A stretch of DNA of 64,000 nucleotides from Clusia tigrina (GCA_920105625.2 OV050030.1:80689400-80753399); one strand, 5' to 3'. Shown: positions 9,771 to 21,750, numbered from the stretch's first letter. The notes: generated by a model not told the origin, from the letters alone. Program-made: numbers and translations.

Positions 9771-12000
9771 AGGTAAAATGGCTGGCGACCTCGGGTTAGT
9801 AATAGTGCCATTTTGGTGCCATGTCCTCGCGAGCCAGAAGAAAATGGTAATATACTTTTGTTCATTTACAACCATCCGGAGTTGCTGACAAATTTGGATA
9901 GCTCTGAAAGTTATAAACTAGAGCAATGCCATAGACTCTCCAGAAAAAAACTTCCGAGATATTTGAGTCTCAAGCGAGCGAGGGCTGGGCAATCACAAAG
10001 AAATTGTACGATCTTTCTTTTTCCTGTGGGTCTTTACAGCTCCTGCAATGAGCATTGAATGGAATGCCCATTTTTTCAGCGTGTGTGCCAATTGTCCAAT
10101 GACATTTGTGCATACAGCTATGAGGTTGCTAATTTTATGTCTTGGTTTATTAAGAAGGTGGTTAGTTCTTTTAGCACTGTAATCAGGCCACATCATTCTG
10201 GCACATGTCGCAGTGTTTTTCCACCTCTCGCGAACCTTGCGAAGAAATTGATTAAAAAATTTTCCTTAACAACTGTTAGGGGACGCCCACGTCCATACAG
10301 GGAAATACTTGATCGGTTTCCGATGAGCCTTTTCATGCTAGCTCTTCAGCCCTCTCGTTGCCCTCAATGTTCCTGTTTCCCGAAACCCAGACTAGGGATA
10401 TAATACTATCTCCTGATAATAATTTAAATTCCTCCCTGCAGGAACCGAGCAACTAAGAGCTGGTAAAAGGTGACGCTAGCGCCCTTATTACCGCCTGGCT
10501 GTCGAAGTAAACGGATATGTTTTTGGTCAGCTTGTGCCCCTGTGACGTCCTAAATGCCTACCAAATTGCAAATACCTCTGCTTGAAGACACTTGCGGTCG
10601 ATGGCAATTTGAAGGAGAACAGAAAATTTAGAGGTTCTGAAAATATTCCCGCACCCACCCCAGATGCCATCTTGGAACCATCGGTGAAAATGGGCGAACC
10701 CCCTTCCGCGAGCATCTTTATCTACTTCCAGTTATTCCTACTTGGTAGAACTGTGTTAACACAGCCCGCAAAATCCAGATTGCGAACTAGGAAGTCGGTT
10801 CTCGAGGATACTATGTCTGGTGGCAGTTGTCTCAAAATGCTACCATGACCATACTGGGTATCCCTCAAGTTACCGGATTCCCTGAGTTTTGATGCACATT
10901 GTGCGGAAATACAGTAAGTATGAAGATAACCCCCGGACAAGTGCAGTAGGCTCCTGTAATTCCAATGCACGTGGTGCGCTGGATTCTTTGTAGTTTTCTG
11001 AGATTGTAGTCCTAGCTGAGAGCTTCCCTCCCAACCACGGAGCCGTATGTCAAGATCGGCCGCACCACCATATTGTACATCCAGAGCACAATTGTTGGTC
11101 TAAGACCCCATTTTTTGCCAAACATCGACTTGCAAGCATAGAAAGCCATACAGGCCTTCCGTACTCGATCATCGACGCTCGTTTTCCAACCAAGTTTGGG
11201 GTCCAATATGACACCAAGATATTTTATCCTGGATGATAGTGAGAGCCGCTGACCGTTAAGCCTCGGAAGTTTGAAGGATGGAGGCTTATATTCTTTTGTG
11301 AAGAGCAAGCCCCAGGACACACCTGTTCGCCCATCTACTAAGGTCGTCCAACGCACCCTCCACGATGTCACTCATCACAGTGGGGAAGGATCCAAAGACC
11401 AGTACCGCTACGTCGTCAGCATACGCTACTACTTTGACTGAGAGTCAAGTTTAGCGAGAATTTCATCGATAGTTACTAGCCACAACAGAGGTGAAAGGAC
11501 TCCGCCCTGGGGTGTACCTCTGCACACATTTTTCGTAATCCTGGCACTACCTAATTCAGCTATGATGTGTCTGTTTGCCAGCAGGGATTAGATCCCATTA
11601 CAAATCGGTCCTTCGATCCCTGCCCTGTTAAGAGCCAAGTTAATAGTTTCAGCCCTTACGGTATTAAAACCCCCTTCGATGTCTACGAAGCAGCCACAGT
11701 AAATTGGTTAAAATGAAGGGATCTTTCTACCACTCGCACCACTTCATGTAGAGTAGTCTCCATATATCTCCCCCTTAAACGTGCATGCTGCGCTATAGAA
11801 ACTGGATGCTCCTCAAAGAGATCTCGAATATGACGATCGACGACTCTCTCAAGAACTTTCAGAAAGAAGGAAGTAAGACTAATCGGTCTGAAATCTTTGG
11901 CCCCTTTTCCCACCGTGTACCCAACGAAGACAATCCTAGACTATTTATAAATCTCGTAACTGCTGTGGGCTTAATTTCGCAGACGTCAATTCTCTCCCTT
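9771..12000 (-). pseudogene. Non-LTR retrotransposon 3' half (RT, RNase H, zinc tail), copy 1
   Basis: The minus strand gives, from right to left: RT fingers DFRPISLTSFFLKVLER (11913-11683); the catalytic block GTPQGGVLSPLLW and YADDVAV (about 11520-11400); thumb RIKYLGVILDPKLGWK and MVVRPILTYGSVVGRE (11371-11012); RNase H FTDGSKMASG (10715-10527); and a Cys/His C-terminus (about 10060-9980) followed by a [15 protein letters not shown] stretch. The endonuclease and ORF1 are absent: the copy is 5' truncated near 12000, as usual for target-primed reverse transcription. Frameshifts separate the blocks. Assignment to I/LOA-type is by RNase H presence only. Confidence 0.85.
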
Positions 12001-12027
12001 TAGTGTTTTGCTGTATGAGTAGTATAA

Positions 12028-12032
12028 AAAAT
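12028..12032. repeat. Target site duplication AAAAT (left) of copia 1
   Basis: AAAAT at 12028-12032 and again at 16463-16467, immediately outside the two LTRs. Copies 2-4 of the unit have the uninterrupted site. Confidence 0.95.
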
Positions 12033-12187
12033 TGTTGGTATATAGTACCAAAGTTAATTTAAGCATAGGCAACCCAACTGCTGTCAAGCTCTAACTTATT
12101 GTTCTTACTGTGTCAAGTAATCATTCCTTTCTAATAAACCTTCTAAACTGAACGGTCGTGTTTTTATTCATTGCGCTTATTCTGACA
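12033..12187 (+). repeat. 5' LTR of copia 1
   Basis: 155 bp, TGTTGG...CTGACA, followed by two A bases and the primer binding site. Confidence 0.95.
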
Positions 12188-12278
12188 AAGGTTATGGGCC
12201 CAGATCCAAAAGCCAATAGCTAAACACGTGTTTCGGAAGTTTTTTGTAAAGTGTTCGTTAGTCGAATTAAAATTTAAA

Positions 12279-13035
12279 ATGAGTAATTCGTTTTCGCTAA
12301 TCGAAAAAATTGACCAGTGAAAATTATACATCTTGGTCGGTCCAGATGCGAAGTCTGTTAATTACACAGGATCAATGGGATGTCGTGGAAAACGCATGTC
12401 CAGCAACAGCAACGGCGGCTGAACCACTTTGGTGGGAAAAGGCGGACAAAAAGGCGCTAGCAACGATCACATTGTGTGTCAAGTCAGCGGAGCTAATCCA
12501 CATAAGAAGGTGTGTTTTATGCAATGGGCGCATGGGATACATTGAGAAATTTATATAAAACAAACGCACCAGCGCGCAAGGTAAGTTTGTTCAGAAAACT
12601 AGCTCGCTTTCGATTCAAAATCGTTGAAAAATGGGCTGAACAAATCAAAGAGTTTTGTACCCTTGCGGATGATCTAAAAGACATTGGAATCGACGTTCCA
12701 AAGGATCTACTCAGCATCTTGCTACTATGCAGCTTGCCGGAAGATATGGACAATTTTGTTGTGGCAATGGAGAGTCGCGACGTGCTTCCAAATGTCGAGC
12801 AGTTGAAGGTCAAAATATTGGAAGTGCTGCAGCGACGACATGAGCGGAAAGACGTCAGCGGAGAAAGCGTTTTCGCAGCGAATCAGCTGAAGGTCAAGCA
12901 GGTCGACGTCACTGGGAAAAGAGCTTTAAATCAGGTTGCAGTGACAGTAGAGATATGTCAGCGAAGCGAAATATAAAGTGCTATTCGTGCGGTAAGCGGG
13001 GACATATACGATCGGAATGCAGAACAAACGAGCAG
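12279..13035 (+). pseudogene. gag: gag of copia 1
   Basis: An ATG at 12279 opens MSNSFSLIEK, then frame is lost at about 12308; the next frame continues LTSENYTSWSVQMRSLL, a classic copia gag start. A second shift occurs near 12540. 12512-12976 carries the rest of the capsid-like domain. The CCHC knuckle (CYSCGKRGHIRSEC) at about 12978-13020 is in yet another frame, after a stop at 12974. It packages RNA in intact relatives; this copy is inactive. Confidence 0.9.
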
Positions 13036-13400
13036 CGACGTATGGATACTCGATAGTGGCGCATCGTCGCATATGTGCCGAGAAAACAAGTTTTTTTCTT
13101 CGATTGAGAATCGCGCGCAGAAAGTAATACTGGCTTCGGGCGAAAGTGTGAATGCAATGGGTATAGGTAATGTGACTCTAAAATCAGTTACCTCTGACAT
13201 TACATTGTGGGACGTGTTGTATGTGCCGAATTTACATTCTAATTTCTTGTCAGTGAGTAAAATAATCAGCAATGGTCATAAGATACAATTTCGCAAAGAC
13301 GAAGCGGTGATTGAAACGCAACATAATAAATTAGTGTTCTCAGCAAAAATGAACGGCGGCATTTTCTGTACTATATTTCTAAAAAGTGGTAAAAATTAAT
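13036..13400 (+). pseudogene. Aspartic protease region of copia 1
   Basis: WILDSGASSHMCREN at about 13040-13085 holds the DSGA catalytic motif of copia proteases. The frame continues to 13399 (VLYVPNLHSNFLSVSK, a usual copia block) and then stops. Confidence 0.9.
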
Positions 13401-13402
13401 AT

Positions 13403-14300
13403 TTGTATACCACGTTTACTAAAAAGCAAGAAATCGAACTGTGGCATCGCAGGTATGGGAATATAAATGTTAATGACTTGTACAAACTGTATAATAAAAA
13501 TATGGTTTGTGGTTTAAATATAGACAATCCAAAAGATTTTCTATGTGTCACTTGTGCAGTCCGCAAAATTAGTCGTTTAGGTGCTATCCTAATGTAAATA
13601 CAACCAGTGCTCTAGAAGTGCTCCACACCGACATTTGTGGTCCAATGCGCGTTTGCACGCAAGGTGATTCGAGATACTTCATCACCTTCATTGATGATTA
13701 CTCGAGGTATGTAGAAACTAAATTTTTGCAGCACAAATCGCAGGCCTATAAAGCATTCGTGGACTTCATAACGCGTGTGGAGAAGCAGACTGGACGTAAG
13801 CTGAAATGCTTAAGGAGCGACAACGGGTTGGAGTATGTAAACTCAAATTTCAATAATTTCTTCAAGCGATATGGCATCGTGCATCAGAAGACAGTTAGCT
13901 ACACACCATAGCAGAATGCCATAGCGGAGAGCTAATAGAACGCTCGTCGAAATGGCTCGGTGTATGCTGGAAACAGCGCATCTTCCTCAAAGCTTATGGT
14001 CGGAGGCTGTAAGTACTGCTACGTACATACGTAATCGTTCTCCTACAAAGATATTGAATGACAAAACTCCATATGGACGTTGGTTCGAGAGGAAACCATA
14101 TGTAGCACATTTCCGAACGTTTGGTTGTAATGCTGTTGCACTCGACAAGAATCGGAATCGGTCGAAATTTGAGCCAAATGGTTTTTGTTGGCTACGCGAG
14201 AAATATATAAGGGTTATAGGCTTTATAACAAAGCATCTAAAACTATAACTATTGCACGGGACGTCAATTTCTTCGAAAACTCAATTATATTTAGTGATGC
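13403..14300 (+). pseudogene. Integrase of copia 1
   Basis: 13403-13597 has the H-H-C-C zinc-binding start (ELWHRRYGN ... CVTCAVRK). 13618-13911 has the core with LHTDICGPM, FIDDYSRY and LRSDNGLEY, giving the first two catalytic Asp residues. A stop at the position of the usual PQQNG-x-AE block (13909-13935) precedes the catalytic Glu region. 13952-14248 resumes with ARCMLETAHLPQSLWSEAV. Broken in at least three places. Confidence 0.9.
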
Positions 14301-15730
14301 AGCTGTCGCAGATCAAGCAGTGGAAAACGCCAAGGATAGATTCTTCATTTACGCAGAGCCAAACTATGAGACCAACAAAGAAGTAGCAGTAGTGAGCGCG
14401 CTAACGTGAAAAGTGCAGGTATTAAAGGTACAGGCAATGAAGATGGCGAAGACATTAGCAGCGATGGTGAGAGCATTAGCGCAGATATAGCGCGCACTGC
14501 AACGCACGTAGGCGTAAATACAAGAGAGGTACACGAAAACTCGGAGGGAAGAGAGGCTCAAGAGCAGGAATGGTCGTCTGACGAAGCGGTGGAAGTCGCT
14601 GTGGGAAAGCGAAAGAGAGGCAGACCGCGAGTAAATCGCACTAGCAGACCTGGCAGGCCGAGCAAACTGTATGTCACTGAATCATTGAACGGTATTATTA
14701 CAAATCCAATCACCGCAGCTGAAGCGCTACAATCAGCAAATGGGACTCAGTGGCGGAACGCGATGCAGGTGGAATTTGATGGTTTAATCAAAAACGGCAC
14801 CTGGGAGTTGGTTGACTGTCCAGCAGGAAAAAACGTTATCGGATGCAGATGGGTTTTTACAACCAAATTCAACGCTGATGGAACGATAGAAAGAGCAAAT
14901 ACTGTTTAGTTGCACAAAGATGCGGTCAGAGGAAGTTTGAAGATTTTTTTGACACATACGCACCAGTAGTGAGGCACTCAGCTATTCGGCTTATGCTTGC
15001 ACTTGCTGCGAAACATAAACTTCTTGTTAACCATATTGACATCGTAGCGGCATACCTCAACGGAGAGCTGTCAGAAGACGCTTTTATGCGCCAGCCGGAG
15101 ATGTTCACAAATGAAAAGATTCCCAATAAAATCTGCAAATTAAAGAAATCATTGTACGGGCTTAAGCAAGCAAGCAGAGGTTGGAACACCAAAATCAACA
15201 TTATTCTTTCTCAAATTGGTTTCACTCGATGCCAGACGGACTCATGTTTGGACACCATGATGAGAGATGGAGAAATTAACATCATAACACTTTATGTTGA
15301 TGATATTTTTTTGGTGTGCTCTCTCGAATTAACAATGCGCAATATCGTTAAGCAACTCAGTGCGCAGGTGGAAGCAGTTGATCGAGGTCCTATAAAATTA
15401 TATTTGGGGATGTAAGTCGAGCAACACGGACTGCGCGGCGATACATCAATTAACCAAAATCGGTATACGCGTGAGCTTCTGGAGTGGTGGAAAATGCACG
15501 AGGGCAAACTACCCACTACACCATTCGCAGCGGGCACAGTTTTGCAAAAGTGCGGCGAAAAGGACTGCGAAGGGTTCGATATAAAGAGCTATCAATCGCT
15601 CATTGGAGGTCTAACCTATTTAGCGGTAATTACACGACCTAACATCGCACATATCGTGTCAAAATTGGCGCAGTTTCACGCACATCCGCACAAGGAGCAC
15701 TTCGCTGCGGCGAAACATGGCGATATTTAA
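14301..15730 (+). pseudogene. Reverse transcriptase of copia 1
   Basis: An acidic linker (14406-14640) leads to the RT start (WRNAMQVEFDGLIKNGTWEL, about 14750). A frameshift with stop at 14907 follows. 14969-15415 gives HIDIVAAYLNGEL, KLKKSLYGLKQASRGW and the catalytic YVDDIFLV at about 15297. 15494-15730 gives the connection, SLIGGLTYLAVITRPNIAH. Intact motifs but no continuous frame. Confidence 0.9.
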
Positions 15731-16188
15731 AAGCAAATACTAAAGGTACGTTAACATACACATGTAATAACAAAGATTTGGTATGTTTTACAGACGCAGA
15801 TTGGGGTTCTGAGTCGACTGATCGCAAATCCTACAGTGGATTTGTTCTATTTTTTGGTGGCACCCCCATCGCATGGGGTCGAAAAAACAGCATGTGGTTT
15901 CGCTAAGTACCATCATTCCACCGAAGTTTGCTAAAGGAGATGAGATTTGAGGCCTACGTAAAGCACGCAACAACTATTTTTTGTGACAACCAGGGCGCGC
16001 AATTTTTGGTCCAAAATCCCATTGCTCACAAACGCAGCAAACACATAGACATCAAGTACTATTACATTCGGGACAAACATCTTTCGAACGAGATAGGTAT
16101 CCAGTACATTCCATCTTCGGAAAATGTAGCTGATGTTTTTACAAAATGTGTAACTAAAGATAAACATAAATTTTTTGTAAACTGTTAA
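15731..16188 (+). pseudogene. RNase H of copia 1
   Basis: FTDADWGSESTDRKSYSG at about 15788, then a stop, then 15928-16188 with TIFCDNQGAQFLVQNP and HIDIKYYYIRDK, ending ENVADVFTKCVTKDKH. These are the standard copia RNase H blocks in three frames. Confidence 0.9.
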
Positions 16189-16307
16189 AAATTGAATTTG
16201 TTTAATTTTCGATTGAACTATATTTTTGTGAAAAATTTGCCAATATGTATATAAATTCTTGATTCTGATTAAATTTTGTGTAATCGCATTTGGGTAGAGG
16301 CAGAGTA

Positions 16308-16462
16308 TGTAGCTATATAGTATCAAAGTTAATATAAGCATAGGCAACCCAACTGCTGTCAAGCTCTAACTTATTGTTCTTACTGTGTCAAGTAATCATT
16401 CCTTTATAATAAACCTGCTAAACTGAACGGTCATGTTTTTATTCATTGCGCTTATTCTGACA
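16308..16462 (+). repeat. 3' LTR of copia 1
   Basis: 155 bp; starts TGTAGC, ends CTGACA, directly followed by the AAAAT duplication. Confidence 0.95.
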
Positions 16463-16539
16463 AAAATACATATTGCACAATTGAAAATAATTATTCAGTG
16501 ATTCTTAAATTTATTATTACACTTACATATGATTCTGCA

Positions 16540-16882
16540 AATACTCCACTTCGTCGAATACATTTCTGTTATTAGCGACGATTCCTCGTGATGTTGTTGC
16601 TCTATAAGTATATTTGTAGGATAGAGGAAAGAGTTTTCCTTATTCTCATCTACAGTACGATCACACTTAGAACCTCTCTGGACACACAGCTCTCTACCAA
16701 AAATATCCCTATAAATAACTGCTTTTGATTTCTATTACCATTATGAGATGCGACAACATTTTGCTCTTGGAGTATCTTAAGCGACAATGTTTTTTTTTCT
16801 CTCCGTTCAACGCGTTAAGTACGCTCCGCATTTTCAAAAGTCTGGTTGAAAATCGTTTGCACAACGCCGCGGTCCATGCCAT
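16540..16882 (-). other. Unknown short minus-strand exon, copy 1
   Basis: Minus ATGs at 16882 and 16877 open short frames; a 60-codon version beginning MDRGAVQTIFKRH is intact only in copy 4. I do not recognise the product. In copies 2 and 3 a second frame ends ...EVEYLQNQM just before GTAAGT, a good splice donor; in copy 1 the same place reads CATATG and is weaker. The exon lies just downstream of a CRE/CCAAT segment and is divergent from the Harbinger-like fragment. Possibly the second gene of a Harbinger element or a captured host exon. Confidence 0.35.
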
Positions 16883-16975
16883 GTTTTTATAACCTGCCCC
16901 CGCACATTGTATTTTTCACAATTTTCACTTTTCTTATTTATTTAATGATTTATTAAGAATACACAATCCGTAGTA

Positions 16976-17096
16976 CTGTGACGTCACAGCCAATCAACTA
17001 AATGTCAACCTCAAAGGGAAAATAATACCGGACCTGCGCAATGCGTAATCTTTTTCTCTATCGTTCTTGTTATGCGCAGGTACTCCATTGACGTCA
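16976..17096. promoter_or_regulatory. Putative divergent promoter with two CRE sites, copy 1
   Basis: The 14-bp palindrome CTGTGACGTCACAG (16976-16989) contains a perfect TGACGTCA; CCAAT follows at once (16990-16994). A second TGACGTCA lies at 17089-17096. Between them are inverted ACCTGCGCA and TGCGCAGGT. The motifs are seen; promoter activity is inferred from their position between divergent reading frames. Confidence 0.45.
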
Positions 17097-17260
17097 TTTT
17101 AAACGTGTTCATATGACTAAAAATTGTGTGCAAAAGAAAATGAGCGGAGAACGGAACAGTGGGACAGATTGATTTATTTTTGTATATTATTTAAGTAATG
17201 GTGATGCGAAATCCATATTTTGTCTTGGTTTTTGCGTCTAATATAGTGGTGCAATAAACG

Positions 17261-17735
17261 ATGTTTAGGAAAACTTCAAAGTCTTAAGTTTCAGAACCAC
17301 ACTTCGAACTTACAAACAGTTGAGTTTCCTATATGATTTGGTGTTGGAATTAACACGCAAAAAAAGTTTAAAAATTTTACGTAAAATGATTAAAAAGCGT
17401 TGAGATTAGTTGCAGAAGAAGCAAATGCGGAGGTAAGATTTAGAAGGAGAAATTTGGAGGACAGTTTGAACCCTCTGGGGTTAACTGAATCACGGAGTGT
17501 GAATTAATTTTGATAATTTTAGCAACAATATATACTTTTCTTGCAATTTAGATTGACCTGTATTTGCTTCAAATGTTAACAGTGCTTTACAACAGAGGAA
17601 AACAAATTTAGGAATGCTCCAATATTAAAGCTAAGTGCGTACTTGCGCTTCTTTGCAAAAGGAGGTAATCAAACTGGAGTTGGAGAGGCCTACGATCTAG
17701 CGATAGCACAATCCACTTTTAGTAAGGTGCATGTG
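17261..17735 (+). pseudogene. Harbinger/HARBI1-like transposase N-terminal fragment, copy 1
   Basis: ATG at 17261. After a possible intron ending TTTCTTGCAATTTAG (17551), the frame reads FRNAPILKLSAYLRFFAKGG and then NQTGVGEAYDLAIAQSTFSK (about 17610-17725). This matches the N-terminal helical segment of PIF/Harbinger DDE nucleases and HARBI1 proteins (LRFFAxGxxQ..VG..xxxAQSTxSK), from memory of the family. A TAA lies just before it in frame, and homology stops after FSKVHV, so the catalytic DDE part is missing. Confidence 0.5.
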
Positions 17736-17919
17736 AAAAATTTTCGCTCATTTAGGTACTTTAGAATACTTGGTATTGCGGATGCAAATTTGTTCGCAAA
17801 TTCGAAAATTGAAATGTGAAAATCGCATGCGGATTTTGTTTAGAATATGCGGAAAGTGAAAAAATTCACTGCAGAAATTTATTTAGAATTGTAAATTTTT
17901 TTAATTTTCTCATCCTATT

Positions 17920-18660
17920 GGAGTGTATTCTTTTATTTCATTGTTTAGAACTCATTTTAAGAAACATTACTGCGTCCAGTTTTGTATTTTATCCACGTTC
18001 CTCGTTTTCTTCACTTGCCCTTCAGTAAATATTCGCCCGAACTTTTCATTCAAAATTTGGGTACAAAATTTCTCGAACTGTACTTGATGACGCAGATATT
18101 TTATTGTATTTAAACATTCTATGAACATTCTTCAGTTTTTCATTTTCGAGCCAAAATGTCTTTCTAAAAAAATTCATTAATTCAAATTCTTTATTCCTTT
18201 TATTTCTACAAATTGGTTGTAAAGTGATTTAGTTCATTTGTTGATTTGTTTCTGATTTAGTTCAATTTCCCGTTCCAAAGCTCCTATTTGAAGATTAAGA
18301 GCTCTATTTTCAATGTCTCACGATGTTCGATAATAATAGGTTCTTCATCGTTGCAGAGTTGTGTGGAACTTTCCTCTTGTAAAGGCTTTTTAACGCTTGG
18401 GTCTGCATCGGGTTTTAGCTTGGGTACATTATTTTCGGTTAATCTGATTCAACATAATATAACATGATTGTTACAGCATTAAGTACATTTAAATTTCTTT
18501 CGAAGTTTTCATTTTTAAAGGGTAATTCTGTAATTCTTAGTAATGAGTCGGCTGTTTCGCAAAAGTAAATCCAGCAATTCAATTGCTCCGGCTTTCTTGG
18601 AAACATAAAATAATGTATTATTTTTCCAGAACCTGTTTTACCAATCAAATACAAATGTTT
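17920..18660 (-). pseudogene. P-element-like remnant, copy 2
   Basis: Same content as 8150-8940 but lacking the 34-bp segment (CACAGCTGACA...) after the THAP part. The longest minus frame (18654-18439) includes MFPRKPEQLNCWIYFC. The T-for-TT change at 18551 (gtcggctgtttcg) separates this copy from copies 3 and 4. Confidence 0.6.
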
Positions 18661-19500
18661 TTACAGACCATTCATTTTACCAAAAAATATAATATATTCA
18701 AATATATTCCAAATATATTTCTGTTTGCGGCTATCTTGCTTGCAGCTGTCCATTGTACACTTAATTTCTTGCAAAAAGCCAATAGAAGCTTTTTAATTTT
18801 TTTTCCACTTAAATTATTTAATTTCACTTTTATTTCACTTTGACACTTTAAAACAAAAGGTTTTCGCGATAAATTGCTCTCTCAATACAGATATGCCAAA
18901 CCTCAAAATATTAATATATTTTCTTTAAGATCTGTTCAAAGCCAAGAACGATTTATCATTCGTAGTTCAAAGCGGCACGTAAAATATATTATGTATGAAT
19001 GAATTACAACATCTGCGTAAAAATAAATTAATATACATATATAGCGAATTCCAGTCATTGGTGATACAAAAGGCAACATAAAACAAATGAATAGACTTGA
19101 TTTCATAGAGCATAAGGTTGGCAACTCTTGGATGTTCAACACTGACGTTATCTAACGGGACATCCTGTGCATGGCGACAATCTGTTCTTTATAATTCTTG
19201 GTTTGTATGCGGTTCCATCCAACTATGATGACTCATCATTGATGAGACGGCTCCACAGACCGAAGCTCCATATCTCTTCATAATTGCTTATAAATACTTA
19301 ATTCTTATTCTCTTAAAATTCTACTTTTAATACTATTTTACCTTTATACTTGTTCTTGTTTTTATTTTTAAATATTTATGTCATTTTTGCTGGCGGAGGT
19401 CCCATTGCTGTATTTTATTTATCAGTCTTCAGTATTAATTTTCACAAAACAAATAATTTATTCACAAAGAAAGTGTCAAGCTATATCCTCATTGTAGGTA
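18661..19500. other. Spacer of unit, copy 2
   Basis: AT-rich, no supported gene. The palindrome of copy 1 is only partial here (19226-19250). Confidence 0.5.
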
Positions 19501-19509
19501 GGTAGTTAA

Positions 19510-21750
19510 AATGGCTGGCGACCTCGGGTCGCCTCAATTAGTAATAGTGCCATTTTGGTGCCATGTCCTCGCAAGCCAGAAGAAAATGGTAATATACTTT
19601 TGTTCATTTACAACCATCCGGAGTTGCTGACAAATTTGGATATCTCTGAAAGTTATAAGCTAGAGCAATGCCATAGACCCTCCAGAAAAAAACTTCCGAG
19701 ATATTTGAGTCTCAAGCGAGCGAGGGCTGGGCAATCACAAAGAAATTGTACGATGTTTCTTTTTCCTGTGGGTCTTTACAGCTCCTGCAATGAGCATTGA
19801 ATGGAATGCCCATTTTTTCAGCGTGTGTGCCAATTGTCCAATGACCTGTGCAGACAGCTATGAGGTTGCTAATTTTATGTGTTGGTTTATTAAGAAGGTG
19901 GTTAGTTCTTTTTGCACTTTAATCAGGCCACATCATTCTGGCTTATGTCGCAGTGTTTTTGCACCTCTCGCGAACCTTGCGAAGAAATTGATTATAAATA
20001 TTTCCCTTAACAACTGTTACGGATACGCCCACGTCCATACAGGGAAATACTTGATCGGTTTCCGATGAGCATTTTCGTGCTAGCTCTTCAGCCCTCTCGT
20101 TGGCCTCAATGTTCCTGTTTCCCGGAATCCAGACTAGGGATATAATACTATTTCCTGATAATAATTTAAATTCCTCCCTTCAGGAACCGACCAACTAAGA
20201 GCTGGTAAAAGATGACGCTGGCGCCTTTATTGCCGCCTGGCTGTGGAAGTAAACGGATATGTTTTTGGTCAGCTTGTGCCCCTGTAACTTCCTAAATGCC
20301 TACCAAATTGCAAATACCTCTGCTTGAAAGACACTTGATGTCGATGGCAATTTGAAGGAGAACAGAAAATTTAGGGGTTCTGAAAATATTCCAGCACTCA
20401 CCCCAGATTCCATCTTGGAACCATCGGTGAAAATGGGCAAATCCCCTTCCGCGAGTATCTTTAACTACTTCCAGTTACTCCTACTTGGTAGAGCTGTGTT
20501 AACACAGCCCGCAAAATCCAGATTGCGAACTAGGAAGTCGGTTCTCGAGGATACTATGTCTGGTGGCTGTTGTCTCAAAATGCTACCATAACCAAAGAGG
20601 GTATCCCTCAAGTTACCGGATTCCCTGAGTTTTGATGCACTTTGTGCGGATATACAATAAGTATGAAGATCTATAGGGAGGGTGTTTAGATTCCCGTCTA
20701 AAGCAACCCCCGGACAAGTGCGGCAGGCTCCTGCAATTCCAATGCACGTGGTGCGCTGGATTCTTTGTAGTTTTCTGAGATTGTAGACCTAGCTGAGAGC
20801 TTCCCTCCCAACCACGGAGCCGTATGTCAAGATCGGCCGCACCACCATATTGTACATCCAGAGCACAATTGTTGGTCTAAGACCCCATTTTTTGCCAAAC
20901 ATCGACTTGCAAGCATAGAAAGCCATACAGGCCTTCCGTACTCGATCATCGATGCTCGTTTTCCAACCAAGTTTGGGGTCCAATATGACACCAAGATATT
21001 TTATCCTGGATGATAGTGAAGGATGGAGGCTTATATTCTTTTGTGAAGAGCAAGCCCCAGGACACACCTGTTCGCCCATTTACTAAGGTCGTCCAACGCA
21101 CCCTCCACGATGTCACTCATCACAGTGGGGACGGATCCAGAGACCGGTACCGCTACGTCATCAGCATACGCTACTACTTTGACTCCTTCAGAGTGAAGTT
21201 TAGCGAGAATGTCATCGATAGTTACTAGCCACAACAGAGGTGAAAGGACTCCGCCCTGGGGTGTACCTCTGCACACATTTTTCGTAATCCTGGCACTACC
21301 TTATTGAGCTATGATTTGTCTGTTTGCCAGCAGGGATTAGATCCAATTACACATCGGTCCTTTGACATCTGCCCTGTTAAGAGCCAAGTGAATAGTTTCA
21401 GCCCTTACGGTATTAAAACCCCCTTCGATGTCTACGAAAGCAGCCACAGTAAATTGCTCAAAATGAAGGGATCTTTCTACCACTCGCACCACTTCATGTA
21501 GTGCAGTCTCCCCCTTAAACGTGCATGCTGCGCTATAGAAACTGGATGCTCCTCAAAGAGATCTCGAATATGAAGATCGACGACTCTCTCAAGAACTTTC
21601 AGAAAGAAGGAAGTAAGACTAATCGGTCTGAAATCTTTGGCCCCCTTTTTCCCACCGCGTACTCAACGAAGACAATCCTAGACTATTTATAAATCTCGTA
21701 ACTACTGTGGGCTTCATTTCACAAACGTCAATTCTCTCCCTTTAGTGTTT
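19510..21750 (-). pseudogene. Non-LTR retrotransposon 3' half, copy 2
   Basis: RT catalytic block in one frame at 21276-21031 (GTPQGGVLSPLLW ... YADDVAVPVSG), thumb at 21079-20789, then RNase H (TDGSKMESG-type, about 20450-20340) and Cys/His tail near 19800. Compared with copy 1, 36 bp are missing around 21020 (the RLNGQRL segment), a loss shared by copies 2-4. 5' truncated at the same base as copy 1, so the insertion predates the amplification. Confidence 0.85.

Larger units (their letters stand above)
12033..16462 (+). mobile_element. Ty1/copia retrotransposon 1 (decayed, inside unit copy 1)
   Basis: Two 155-bp LTRs with about 7 mismatches, a tRNA-iMet-type primer site (GGTTATGGGCCCAG, 12190-12203), a full set of gag, protease, integrase, RT and RNase H blocks in copia order, and a polypurine tract (GGGTAGAGGCAGAGTA, ending 16307). 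Frameshifts and stops occur in every block. It interrupts the tandem unit only in copy 1, so it inserted after the units separated, or the other copies derive from an unoccupied unit. Confidence 0.95.

Noticed and set aside
17261..17735. Intact host HARBI1-like gene
   Set aside because: Only the N-terminal block is present, with a stop in front and no catalytic domain; it is part of the repeated unit.
18583..18843. 86-codon plus-strand frame repeated in copies 2-4 (MLRLSWKHKIMYYF...)
   Set aside because: It is repeated only because the unit is duplicated; it is antisense to the THAP remnant, AT-rich and absent as a frame in copy 1.
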